From the NCBI GenBank assembly GCA_964421005.1, contig CAYQUV010000039.1, forward strand, positions 1 through 6,362: a stretch of DNA of 6,362 nucleotides. The letters run 5' to 3'. Position numbers and translations under genes: made by a program. A model generated the notes under the pieces. It saw nothing but the letters and a program-made list of their open reading frames with translations. It ran no database searches and was not told the origin of the DNA. The DNA comes from CAYQUV01 sp964421005. GTDB taxonomy: Bacteria > Patescibacteriota > Minisyncoccia > Minisyncoccales > CG1-02-41-26. This document shows, in pieces, positions 1 to 5,617 of the stretch; the first letter of the stretch is position 1, and every line of letters starts with the position of its first letter.

Positions 1-55
1 GCCGAAGCCCACATCATTTTGAGTGATGCGTGTTTTCCAATTTCACCACCCCGGC
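1..55 (-). tRNA. tRNA-Leu (anticodon CAA), 3' part beyond the window
   Basis: Read on the minus strand from 55 downward, the sequence begins with a seven-base acceptor strand GCCGGGG, then T8 and G9, a D-stem GTG/CAC enclosing a D-loop with the GG pair, and a five-base anticodon stem CATCA/TGATG closing the loop CTCAAAA. The anticodon at 21-19 is CAA, which reads the leucine codon TTG. After the anticodon stem comes T and then GGGCTTCGGC, the start of a long variable arm, as expected for a class II tRNA such as tRNA-Leu. The window ends inside that arm, so the T-arm, the acceptor 3' strand and any encoded CCA are not visible. It follows the topA operon by 98 bases on the same strand, and I see no terminator hairpin between them. 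The identity is secure; only the 3' end is unknown. Confidence 0.93.
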
Positions 56-64
56 TTGGCCTTT

Positions 65-92
65 ATTTTACCATCCATTTTATTCAAATCAA
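65..92 (-). promoter_or_regulatory. Likely sigma-70-type promoter of the tRNA-Leu gene
   Basis: On the minus strand there is TTGATT (92-87), a 16-base spacer and TAAAAT (70-65). Transcription would start near position 58, leaving only a few bases before the mature tRNA 5' end at 55. The positions fit a tRNA promoter, but both boxes deviate from consensus and the surroundings are A+T-rich, so chance matches are possible. Read-through from topA could also supply the tRNA. Confidence 0.5.
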
Positions 93-153
93 GGAGTAAA
101 AAGGAAACAAAGAGAGAAGGAGGTGAAAACAAGAGGAGAAGATAGCGGGATTT

Positions 154-2286
154 TTATCTCTTGTAATCGCATTCCTTATTTGAGCATTTTACTTTTCCTT
201 TTTTGTCAATTACAAGAAAAAAACCGCATTTCGGACAGGTTTCAGCTTCTCCTTTCTTTTTACCGGGAACTGGTTTGTCCCATAAAGCATAATCGCATTC
301 TGGGAAATTAGAACATCCGTAAAAGACAGTTCCTTTTTTAGTTCTTTTTTCGGTAATTTCTCCCTTTTTGCATTTTGGGCATTTTATTTTTAAACGAGGG
401 CTTTCAAGCGATTCGGTATATCTACATTTTGGAAAATTGCTACAGGCGTAAAATTTTCCGTATTTACCCCATCTTACAACAACAGCTGAGCCGCACTTTG
501 GACAGATTTTTTTTGTTTTTTCTATTAAATCTTTTTTTGAAATTTCTTTCTCTTTTTTTTCTAAGTTTTTCTCAAAAGGTGTATAAAATTTTTTCAAAGC
601 AGTAATCCAATTTTCCTTACCCTCGGCTATTTTGTCCAAATCTTCTTCCATATTTGCCGTAAATCTTATATCAACTATTTTTGGAAAATGCTTAACTAAA
701 ATGTCATTAACTAAAATGCCAATTTCAGTCGGTTGAAACTTTCTATTTTCATTTTTTCTAACATAGTTTCTTTTCTGAATGGTATCTAATATCGGAGCAT
801 AAGTTGAAGGTCTGCCAATTCCTTCTTTTTCTAAAACTTTAATAAGGCTGGCTTCAGTATATCTCGGAGGGGGTTGAGTGAAGTGTTGGGAAGGAATAAG
901 TTGTTTCAGTTTTAGCGGTTCACTTTTTTTCAGGGGCGGCAATGTGCTTTCTTCGAATTTGAGAGGGTAAATCTTTAAAAATCCGTCAAACTTTAAAGTC
1001 TGGCCGGTAGTTCTAAATACATAATTTTTTTGCTCAGCAGAAGACCGAACGTTTTCCTTCGGGATTGCTGAGATATCAACTTGTGAAGAATCAAAAAGAG
1101 CCGAACTCATTTGGCAGGCAATAAATCTTCGCCAAATTAAATCATAAAGACGAAATTGATGAGTGTCTAATTTTGCTTTTAATTTTAAATCATCAGGTTT
1201 TTTATCCGGATAAGTTGGCCTTATTGCTTCGTGAGCTTCTTGGGCTGTTTTTGATTTTGTTTTGAATTTTCGGAAATATCCCGGCCAGTATTTTTTGCCG
1301 TACTCTTTAATAATAAAATTTTTAGCTGTTGTCAGAGCCAAAATGCTCAAATTTAAAGAATCCGTTCTGTGATAGGTGATAAAGCCGTTCTCATAAAGAT
1401 TCTGAGCAATGAGCATTGTTTTTTTGGAAGTATAACGCAATTTTTGCCATGCCTCTTGTTGTAATGTGCTGGTAATAAAAGGAGGCAGGGGATTTCTTTT
1501 TATTTCTCTCTTTTCAACACTTTTAATCTTGTATTCCGCTTTTTTTAAATCCTTAACAATTTTATCTGCCTCCTTTTTGTTTTTTATTCCAAGTTTGGGA
1601 ATAGTTTTTCCGTCTTTTTTGATTAAACAAGCCTTAAATTCTTTTTCAACCGTTTTTTCAGCGGTTTTTTTAACTTTTTTGGTTGATGCTTTTTTCTGAA
1701 GCAATGCTTCAATTGTCCAGAATTCTTCAGGCACGAAGGTTTCTATTTCTCTTTCTCTTTCGACTACCAACCTTACCGCCACCGATTGAACTCTTCCTGC
1801 CGATAATCCTCTTGAAACCTTTTTCCATAAAAAGGGAGAAAGTTTGTAACCGACCAATCTATCTAAAATCCTTCTGGATTGTTGCGCATTAACCAGCTTC
1901 ATATCAATTTTTCTGGGATTTTTCAGAGCATCTAAAATAGCTTTTTTGGTAATTTCATGGAAGACGATTCTCTGGTACGGTTTTTCTCCGTTTAAATTTA
2001 AAACTTCTTTAAGATGCCAAGCAATAGCTTCGCCCTCTCTATCTTCATCCGTTGCTAAAATAACAATTTCGGCTTTTGGTAAATAACTTTTGAGAGTGGC
2101 TATAGTTTTTTTTGCCCGGGGAGGAATAATATAGTTTGGCTTAAAATTGCTTTTAATATCTACTCCAAGTTTCTTTTCTGGTAAATCCCGAATATGGCCA
2201 TAAGAAGATTTAATCAAATAATTCTCCCCTAAAAAGCGGCTTATTGTTTTTGATTTTGTTGGGCTTTCAACGATAATAAGATTCAT
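154..2286 (-). CDS. topA: DNA topoisomerase I (type IA) with three C-terminal zinc ribbons
   Basis: Type IA topoisomerase, which relaxes negative supercoils by nicking one strand through a 5'-phosphotyrosine link and passing the other strand. With the chosen start the protein has 710 residues. The Toprim domain begins at once with IIVESPTKSKT (residues 3-13) and carries the metal-binding acidic motif TDEDREGE (79-86). The catalytic tyrosine is Y305 in ITYHRTDS, followed by EAHEAIRPT (350-358) and GIGRPSTYA (489-497). A lysine-rich insert lies around 197-217. Three four-cysteine zinc ribbons close the protein: C595/C598/C615/C621, C636/C639/C658/C664 and C684/C687/C701/C706. The ATG at 2286 is chosen because the family starts just before the ESPTK motif. 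The frame could extend to a TTG at 2340 that overlaps the dprA stop (TTGA), adding 18 poorly conserved-looking residues. Neither start has a convincing Shine-Dalgarno site. It is the last gene of the mfd-dprA-topA operon, and dprA-topA adjacency is common in bacteria. Confidence 0.96.
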   Translation of the reverse strand: MNLIIVESPTKSKTISRFLGENYLIKSSYGHIRDLPEKKLGVDIKSNFKPNYIIPPRAKKTIATLKSYLPKAEIVILATDEDREGEAIAWHLKEVLNLNGEKPYQRIVFHEITKKAILDALKNPRKIDMKLVNAQQSRRILDRLVGYKLSPFLWKKVSRGLSAGRVQSVAVRLVVEREREIETFVPEEFWTIEALLQKKASTKKVKKTAEKTVEKEFKACLIKKDGKTIPKLGIKNKKEADKIVKDLKKAEYKIKSVEKREIKRNPLPPFITSTLQQEAWQKLRYTSKKTMLIAQNLYENGFITYHRTDSLNLSILALTTAKNFIIKEYGKKYWPGYFRKFKTKSKTAQEAHEAIRPTYPDKKPDDLKLKAKLDTHQFRLYDLIWRRFIACQMSSALFDSSQVDISAIPKENVRSSAEQKNYVFRTTGQTLKFDGFLKIYPLKFEESTLPPLKKSEPLKLKQLIPSQHFTQPPPRYTEASLIKVLEKEGIGRPSTYAPILDTIQKRNYVRKNENRKFQPTEIGILVNDILVKHFPKIVDIRFTANMEEDLDKIAEGKENWITALKKFYTPFEKNLEKKEKEISKKDLIEKTKKICPKCGSAVVVRWGKYGKFYACSNFPKCRYTESLESPRLKIKCPKCKKGEITEKRTKKGTVFYGCSNFPECDYALWDKPVPGKKKGEAETCPKCGFFLVIDKKGKVKCSNKECDYKR

Positions 2287-2336
2287 ATTTTGTTTGAAAA
2301 TTAAATTCCGGGGATTAAATAATAAAAAATATTGAA

Positions 2337-3203
2337 TCAACCCAATCGGCTATAAATGTTACCTCCTAAATTTTTAACTTTCTCTTCAATTTCCATTGAA
2401 CTTAGGATTGCCGAAACAATTTGCGGAGAAAGGTTTGTTTTTTCAATAATTTCGTCAATTGGCAGGCTTCCTTCTTTTAAAACTTCAAGGATTAAATTTT
2501 CTTCCAGTGTTTCTCCTTTTAGATTTCTTGAGGATAATTGTTTAAAATTAGGTAGATTTAACTCCTTTAATATATCATCGGCTGTTTCAACCAGTTTTGC
2601 CCCTCTTTTGATTAGGAGATGAGGCCCTTTTGAATTTAGAGAATTAATTTTGCCCGGCAGGGCAAAAACTTTTCTTCCCTGTTTTTGAGCCAGATTTGCC
2701 GTAATTAAAGCGCCCGATTTTAATTTTGCTTCAACAACCAGAACTCCCAGGCTCATTCCAGAAATAAGTCGGTTCCTTTTTGGAAAATTTTGCTTCATGC
2801 CCCGGGTGCCGGGAGGGTGTTCTGAAATCAAGCAGCCGTTATTTTCTGATATTTTTCTGGCTAATTTTAAATTTTCTTTTGGGTAAATGCTTTCTTCATC
2901 AAGACCTGTGCCCAGAACAGCAATTGTTCTTCCTTTTCCTTCCAGAGCTCCCAGATGACCGAAACTATCAATTCCTCTTGCCATTCCGCTGACAATTGTT
3001 ATTCCGGTTCGAGCAAGGTCCCGGGCGATTGAAAAAGCAATTTCTCTGCCATAATCTGAACAACGTCGGGTCCCGACAATTGCCAGACACTTTTCATTTT
3101 TTAGAAGATTCCCCTTGCAATAAAGAATTTTGGGAGGGTTGGAAATCTTTTTTAATAATTTGGGGTAGTTTTTGTCTTCTAATTTTAAAGTTTCTATTTT
3201 CAT
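2337..3203 (-). CDS. dprA: DNA-processing protein DprA (Smf family)
   Basis: DprA binds incoming single-stranded DNA during natural transformation, protects it and loads RecA onto it. The 288-residue protein has the extended Rossmann fold of the family. It shows the YPKLL...PPKILYCKGN entry (13-32), AIVGTRRCSDYG (41-52), VSGMARGIDSFGHLGAL (71-87), the hallmark FPKRNRLISGMS (140-151), EAKLKSGALITANLA (158-172) and ALPGKINSLNSKGPHLLIKRGA (181-202, the GN.NSP..G-like region). Residues from about 230 to the end, closing with GGNIYSRLG, match the C-terminal winged-helix domain. There is no N-terminal SAM-like domain, so this is the short form. The ATG at 3203 lies six bases after the mfd stop codon with no Shine-Dalgarno site, so translation is probably coupled to mfd. 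The TGA stop argues against recoding of TGA in this organism. It suggests, without proving, that the cell can take up and recombine DNA. Confidence 0.96.
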   Translation of the reverse strand: MKIETLKLEDKNYPKLLKKISNPPKILYCKGNLLKNEKCLAIVGTRRCSDYGREIAFSIARDLARTGITIVSGMARGIDSFGHLGALEGKGRTIAVLGTGLDEESIYPKENLKLARKISENNGCLISEHPPGTRGMKQNFPKRNRLISGMSLGVLVVEAKLKSGALITANLAQKQGRKVFALPGKINSLNSKGPHLLIKRGAKLVETADDILKELNLPNFKQLSSRNLKGETLEENLILEVLKEGSLPIDEIIEKTNLSPQIVSAILSSMEIEEKVKNLGGNIYSRLG

Positions 3204-3209
3204 TTTAAA

Positions 3210-5261
3210 TTATTTTACCACGTTTTTTAATCTTTCAATCGCTTCAGACAACATTTGGCAGTAGAGGTTTAATCCGATTCTGTTTATATTCCCCGATTGT
3301 TCCTTTCCTAAAATGTTTCCTGCTCCTCTAATCTCTAAATCCCGCAAAGCAACTTTATAACCCGAGCCCAATTCCTCCGATTCTTTCAGGGCTTTTAATC
3401 TTTTTTTTGCTAAAGGAGATAATTTCCCTCTTGGATAGAGAAAATAACTGAAACTCTGGATGAAGCTTCTTCCTATTCTCCCTCTTATCTGATATGCCTG
3501 GCTCAGTCCCAATTTGGTAGCATTATCAACAATCAATGTGTTGACTTTCGGCAAATCCAATCCGTTTTCAATAATAGTTGTAGCCAGCAAAAGATTGAAT
3601 TTTCCTTCTTGAAAATCAGCCATTATCTTTGTTATTTCTTTTTCTTTTAATCTGCCGTGTAATATGCCTATTTTTGCCCCTGTTTCAAGTTTTTCCAAAA
3701 GTTTTTTAAAACTCTCAATTGTTTCAATTCTGTTGTGAAGGAAATAAATTTGTCCTCCTCTTTTCAATTCTTTCTCTATCGCTCTTTTAATAACATCTTT
3801 TTTGAAAGGCAAAACAAAGGTTTTAATTTTCTTTCTTCCCTGAGGCGGAGTTTGAATCAAACTTATGTCTTTTAAAGAAGCAAGAGACATATAGAGGGTT
3901 CGGGGGATAGGAGTGGCCGAGAGAGACAAGACATCAATCTCTGGTTTTAACTTTCTCAACTTTTCTTTTGCTCTAACCCCGAATTTTTGCTCATCGTCAA
4001 TAATCAAAAGTCCTAGATTGGGAAATTCAACATCTCCTGTTAGTATTCTGTGAGTGCCGATTAAAATATCAATTTTTCCTTCTTTCAAAGCTTTGATTAT
4101 TTTCTTTTGAGTACTTTTTGGTTGTAATCTTGAAAGGATTTCCATTCTTAGGGGAAGATTCTTTACTCTTTCTCTAAAAGTTTTGAAATGTTGATTAGCT
4201 AAAATTGTAGTGGGACAAATCAAAGCTACCTGTCTGCCGTTCTCTGCCGCTCTTGCTGCTGCCCTTAAAGCAATTTCAGTTTTACCGAAGCCAACATCAC
4301 CGCAGATTATTCTGTCCATTGGTTTTTGAGAAAGGAAATCTCTGTCAATATCCTCCAGTGCCTTGATTTGGTCGCCGGTCAGAGAAAAATCAAAAGTTGA
4401 ATCAAGAATTTTTTCCATTTCTTTTTCTTTTAAAGGAGGCCTTTGAGATATTTCTTTTTCGGCAAAAATCTGTAAAAGCTCTTTGGCAAATTTTTCTACC
4501 TCCTTTTTTATTTTTTTCTTTGCTTTTTGCCAGAGAGGGCTTGCTAATCTTGAAAGTTTTGGTTCTCTGAAACCAACATAGCGGGACAATTTTCTTGCGA
4601 GATTTATCGGCACATAGAGCTTATCATTTTCAGCATATTTTAAAACATAATACTCTTGGAAATCATTCTTATATTCGTTTGCTTCTTTGACTATATCACC
4701 TTTCTTCGGATAGAATATAGACCGGCGCGGAGAAGTCAGAAGTTTTTTTATTCCTAAAAATTGAGCTACTCCGTGGTCCAGATGAACCAGATAGTCTCCC
4801 GGTTTGATATTTTTTAAATCAGAGAATAATTTCTGGGATTTCAGTTTCTTTTTTAAAATTTTCTTTTCTTTTTCTTCGTCTTCAATTTCAATCTCTAACT
4901 TTTCAATACTCTCAATTTTATTGCCTAAAAATTCAAACCGGACAGCAAATTTTAGATTGACCGGAAAAACATCAACTATTCCTCCTCTTTGTGAAAATTC
5001 GCCCGGCAGAGAAACCTTGAAGACTTTTTCGTAACCTAATTCATCTAATTTCCTCAACAATTCTGAAAGATTTATTTCCAGGTCTTTTTCTAGAAAAATA
5101 GTGTTTTCCTGCCAGAATCTTTGAGTTTTTCTTGCCTGTAAAATTCTTGGCAGATTATCTTTGTACCAAAAAGAACCCCTTTCTAAAAAATAGGGGGTGA
5201 TGCTGACAATTAAGACCTGACCTAATGATATTCTTGATTTTCTCTCTCTTGACAATTTCAT
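3210..5261 (-). CDS. mfd: Compact Mfd, transcription-repair coupling factor lacking several domains
   Basis: Mfd pushes RNA polymerase off DNA lesions by ATP-driven translocation and recruits UvrA. This one has 683 residues; E. coli Mfd has about 1150. Visible in order: a UvrB-like UvrA-interaction module (about 15-125; QRGGIVDVFP at 91-100, VRFEF at 107-111), a charged linker (about 120-150), the CarD-like RNA polymerase interaction domain (GDYLVHLDHGVAQFLG, 155-170, and KLYVPI, 214-219), and a RecG-type superfamily 2 motor. Motor motifs are Walker A GDVGFGKTE (321-329), IDDEQKFGV (421-429), SATPIPRTL (448-456), QIRGRIGRS (591-599) and the TRG region LEIRGAGNILGKEQSG (642-657). The protein ends right after the motor. 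By comparison with E. coli as I remember it, domain 1a, domain 1b, domain 3 and the C-terminal domain 7 are absent. The length resembles RecG, but the polymerase-interaction domain identifies Mfd. An in-frame TAA directly precedes the ATG, so there is no hidden extension in that frame. It is the first gene of the operon. Confidence 0.93.
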   Translation of the reverse strand: MKLSRERKSRISLGQVLIVSITPYFLERGSFWYKDNLPRILQARKTQRFWQENTIFLEKDLEINLSELLRKLDELGYEKVFKVSLPGEFSQRGGIVDVFPVNLKFAVRFEFLGNKIESIEKLEIEIEDEEKEKKILKKKLKSQKLFSDLKNIKPGDYLVHLDHGVAQFLGIKKLLTSPRRSIFYPKKGDIVKEANEYKNDFQEYYVLKYAENDKLYVPINLARKLSRYVGFREPKLSRLASPLWQKAKKKIKKEVEKFAKELLQIFAEKEISQRPPLKEKEMEKILDSTFDFSLTGDQIKALEDIDRDFLSQKPMDRIICGDVGFGKTEIALRAAARAAENGRQVALICPTTILANQHFKTFRERVKNLPLRMEILSRLQPKSTQKKIIKALKEGKIDILIGTHRILTGDVEFPNLGLLIIDDEQKFGVRAKEKLRKLKPEIDVLSLSATPIPRTLYMSLASLKDISLIQTPPQGRKKIKTFVLPFKKDVIKRAIEKELKRGGQIYFLHNRIETIESFKKLLEKLETGAKIGILHGRLKEKEITKIMADFQEGKFNLLLATTIIENGLDLPKVNTLIVDNATKLGLSQAYQIRGRIGRSFIQSFSYFLYPRGKLSPLAKKRLKALKESEELGSGYKVALRDLEIRGAGNILGKEQSGNINRIGLNLYCQMLSEAIERLKNVVK

Positions 5262-5277
5262 TTATTTAATATATACT
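5249..5277 (+). promoter_or_regulatory. Promoter of the small plus-strand gene (divergent half)
   Basis: Plus strand: consensus TTGACA (5249-5254), a 17-base spacer and TATACT (5272-5277). Transcription would begin near 5284, giving an untranslated leader of roughly 55 bases before the ATG at 5341. The -35 box lies inside codons 3-5 of mfd on the other strand. A perfect TATAAT at 5277-5282 is an alternative -10 box but sits 22 bases from TTGACA. Confidence 0.7.
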
Positions 5278-5298
5278 ATAATTATAGCGAATTGTCAA
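5270..5298 (-). promoter_or_regulatory. Promoter of the mfd-dprA-topA operon (divergent half)
   Basis: Minus strand: consensus TTGACA (5298-5293), a 17-base spacer and TATATA (5275-5270). Transcription would begin around 5263, only about two bases before the mfd ATG at 5261, so the mRNA would be effectively leaderless. The -10 box overlaps the -10 box of the opposite promoter. A TATAAT also reads on this strand at 5286-5281, but it is only six bases from TTGACA; if used, it would give a short leader, still without a Shine-Dalgarno site. Confidence 0.7.
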
Positions 5299-5325
5299 AA
5301 AGCCATTTAAAAATAAAAAAATAAA

Positions 5326-5334
5326 AAGGAGGTG
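5326..5334 (+). promoter_or_regulatory. Strong Shine-Dalgarno site that sets the small-gene start
   Basis: AAGGAGGTG is a nine-base match to the complement of the 16S rRNA 3' end. Its AGGAGG core (5327-5332) is eight bases before the ATG at 5341, an ideal spacing. The in-frame GTG at 5332 overlaps this site and therefore cannot be the real start. Confidence 0.88.
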
Positions 5335-5340
5335 AAAAGG

Positions 5341-5526
5341 ATGACTAGGGTTCCAGGAGAAGCATTGAACGTAGAGCTTCCTGCCGGTTTTTATTTAGAA
5401 GAAGAAGGAGACTTTGTCCATCTTCTCTTTGGGAAAGAAAAGGTGGCAACGTTTACTGAATCAGCAAATCCTCACGAAATAAGAAAAGAAGCCGAGGATT
5501 ATTTGAGAAAAAAAGAAAAGCAGTAA
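5341..5526 (+). CDS. Small acidic protein of unknown function, 61 residues
   Basis: I do not recognise this protein. It runs from MTRVPGEALN to RKKEKQ, has no cysteine and no signal peptide or membrane segment, so it is probably cytoplasmic. The pattern suggests a small alpha/beta unit: alternating hydrophobic residues in FYLEEEGDFVHLLFG (17-31) and KVATFTE (34-40) look like a beta hairpin or sheet, followed by NPHEIRKEAEDYLRKKEK (43-60), a charged helix opened by an N-cap and proline. The gene has its own consensus promoter, an ideal Shine-Dalgarno site and a strong terminator, so it is a single-gene unit and likely well expressed. It is divergent from mfd and convergent with pth, standing between two genes that are neighbours in some Firmicutes. 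Coding is supported by the signals on both sides and a protein-like composition. A small regulatory or nucleic-acid-associated protein is possible but unproven. Confidence 0.85.
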   Translation: MTRVPGEALNVELPAGFYLEEEGDFVHLLFGKEKVATFTESANPHEIRKEAEDYLRKKEKQ

Positions 5527-5543
5527 ATCATCAAGTATATTTC

Positions 5544-5585
5544 AAAGCCAAGATAAATCCTTTTATCTTGGCTTTTTATTTTTTG
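5544..5585 (+). terminator. Rho-independent terminator after the small gene
   Basis: AAAGCCAAGATAAA (5544-5557) pairs perfectly over 14 bases with TTTATCTTGGCTTT (5562-5575) around a four-base loop, and is followed by a T-rich run to 5584. It starts 17 bases after the stop codon at 5526. The same hairpin could also stop pth transcription from the other side, but on the minus strand only TTTGAAATAT follows, so it would be weaker there. Confidence 0.92.
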
Positions 5586-5617
5586 TCTTCTCGGTTCTTT
5601 GAGGCGAGTCAATTTAA

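Larger units (their letters stand above)
5249..5298. repeat. 9-bp inverted repeat framing the divergent promoter
   Basis: TTGACAATT (5249-5257) is exactly mirrored by AATTGTCAA (5290-5298) around a centre at 5273.5, which is also the centre of the shared TATA at 5272-5275. Each arm contains the -35 box of one promoter. A separate 12-base perfect palindrome, CTATAATTATAG, lies at 5276-5287 between the centre and the right arm and carries TATAAT on both strands. The repeat may simply be the two promoters, or it may also be an operator. Confidence 0.85.

Noticed and set aside
117..129. A second AAGGAGGTGAAAA on the plus strand, identical over 13 bases to the site before the small gene
   Set aside because: No start codon follows at a suitable distance, and the downstream frame is antisense to the zinc-ribbon end of topA. 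The stretch is purine-rich, so the match is probably chance.
56..153. Terminator between topA and the tRNA
   Set aside because: I found no hairpin followed by a T run on the minus strand; only a pyrimidine-rich stretch and the tRNA promoter are visible.
30..311. Plus-strand open frame of 93 codons
   Set aside because: It overlaps the antisense strand of the tRNA and of the topA 3' end, has no ribosome binding site at its start and encodes an unremarkable sequence.
2287..2340. Internal promoter for topA (TTGATT at 2340-2335 with TAATCC 17 bases on)
   Set aside because: The -10 match is poor and the region is A+T-rich; the operon promoter before mfd suffices.
2362..2367. AGGAGG on the minus strand upstream of the topA TTG
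   Set aside because: It is 21 bases from the TTG, too far for a Shine-Dalgarno site, and is explained by the conserved GGN codons near the DprA C-terminus.
3210..5261. RecG helicase as identity of the 683-residue translocase
   Set aside because: Length and motor motifs fit RecG, but the VHLDHGVAQFLG polymerase-interaction domain and the UvrB-like N-terminal module are specific to Mfd.
5262..5340. Frameshifted remains of a longer mfd N-terminus upstream of the ATG
   Set aside because: The region is A+T-rich promoter sequence with an in-frame TAA right before the ATG and then a divergent gene; I see no UvrB-like coding in it.
5332..5526. GTG at 5332 as start of the small gene
   Set aside because: The GTG is inside the Shine-Dalgarno sequence, which is ideally spaced for the ATG at 5341.
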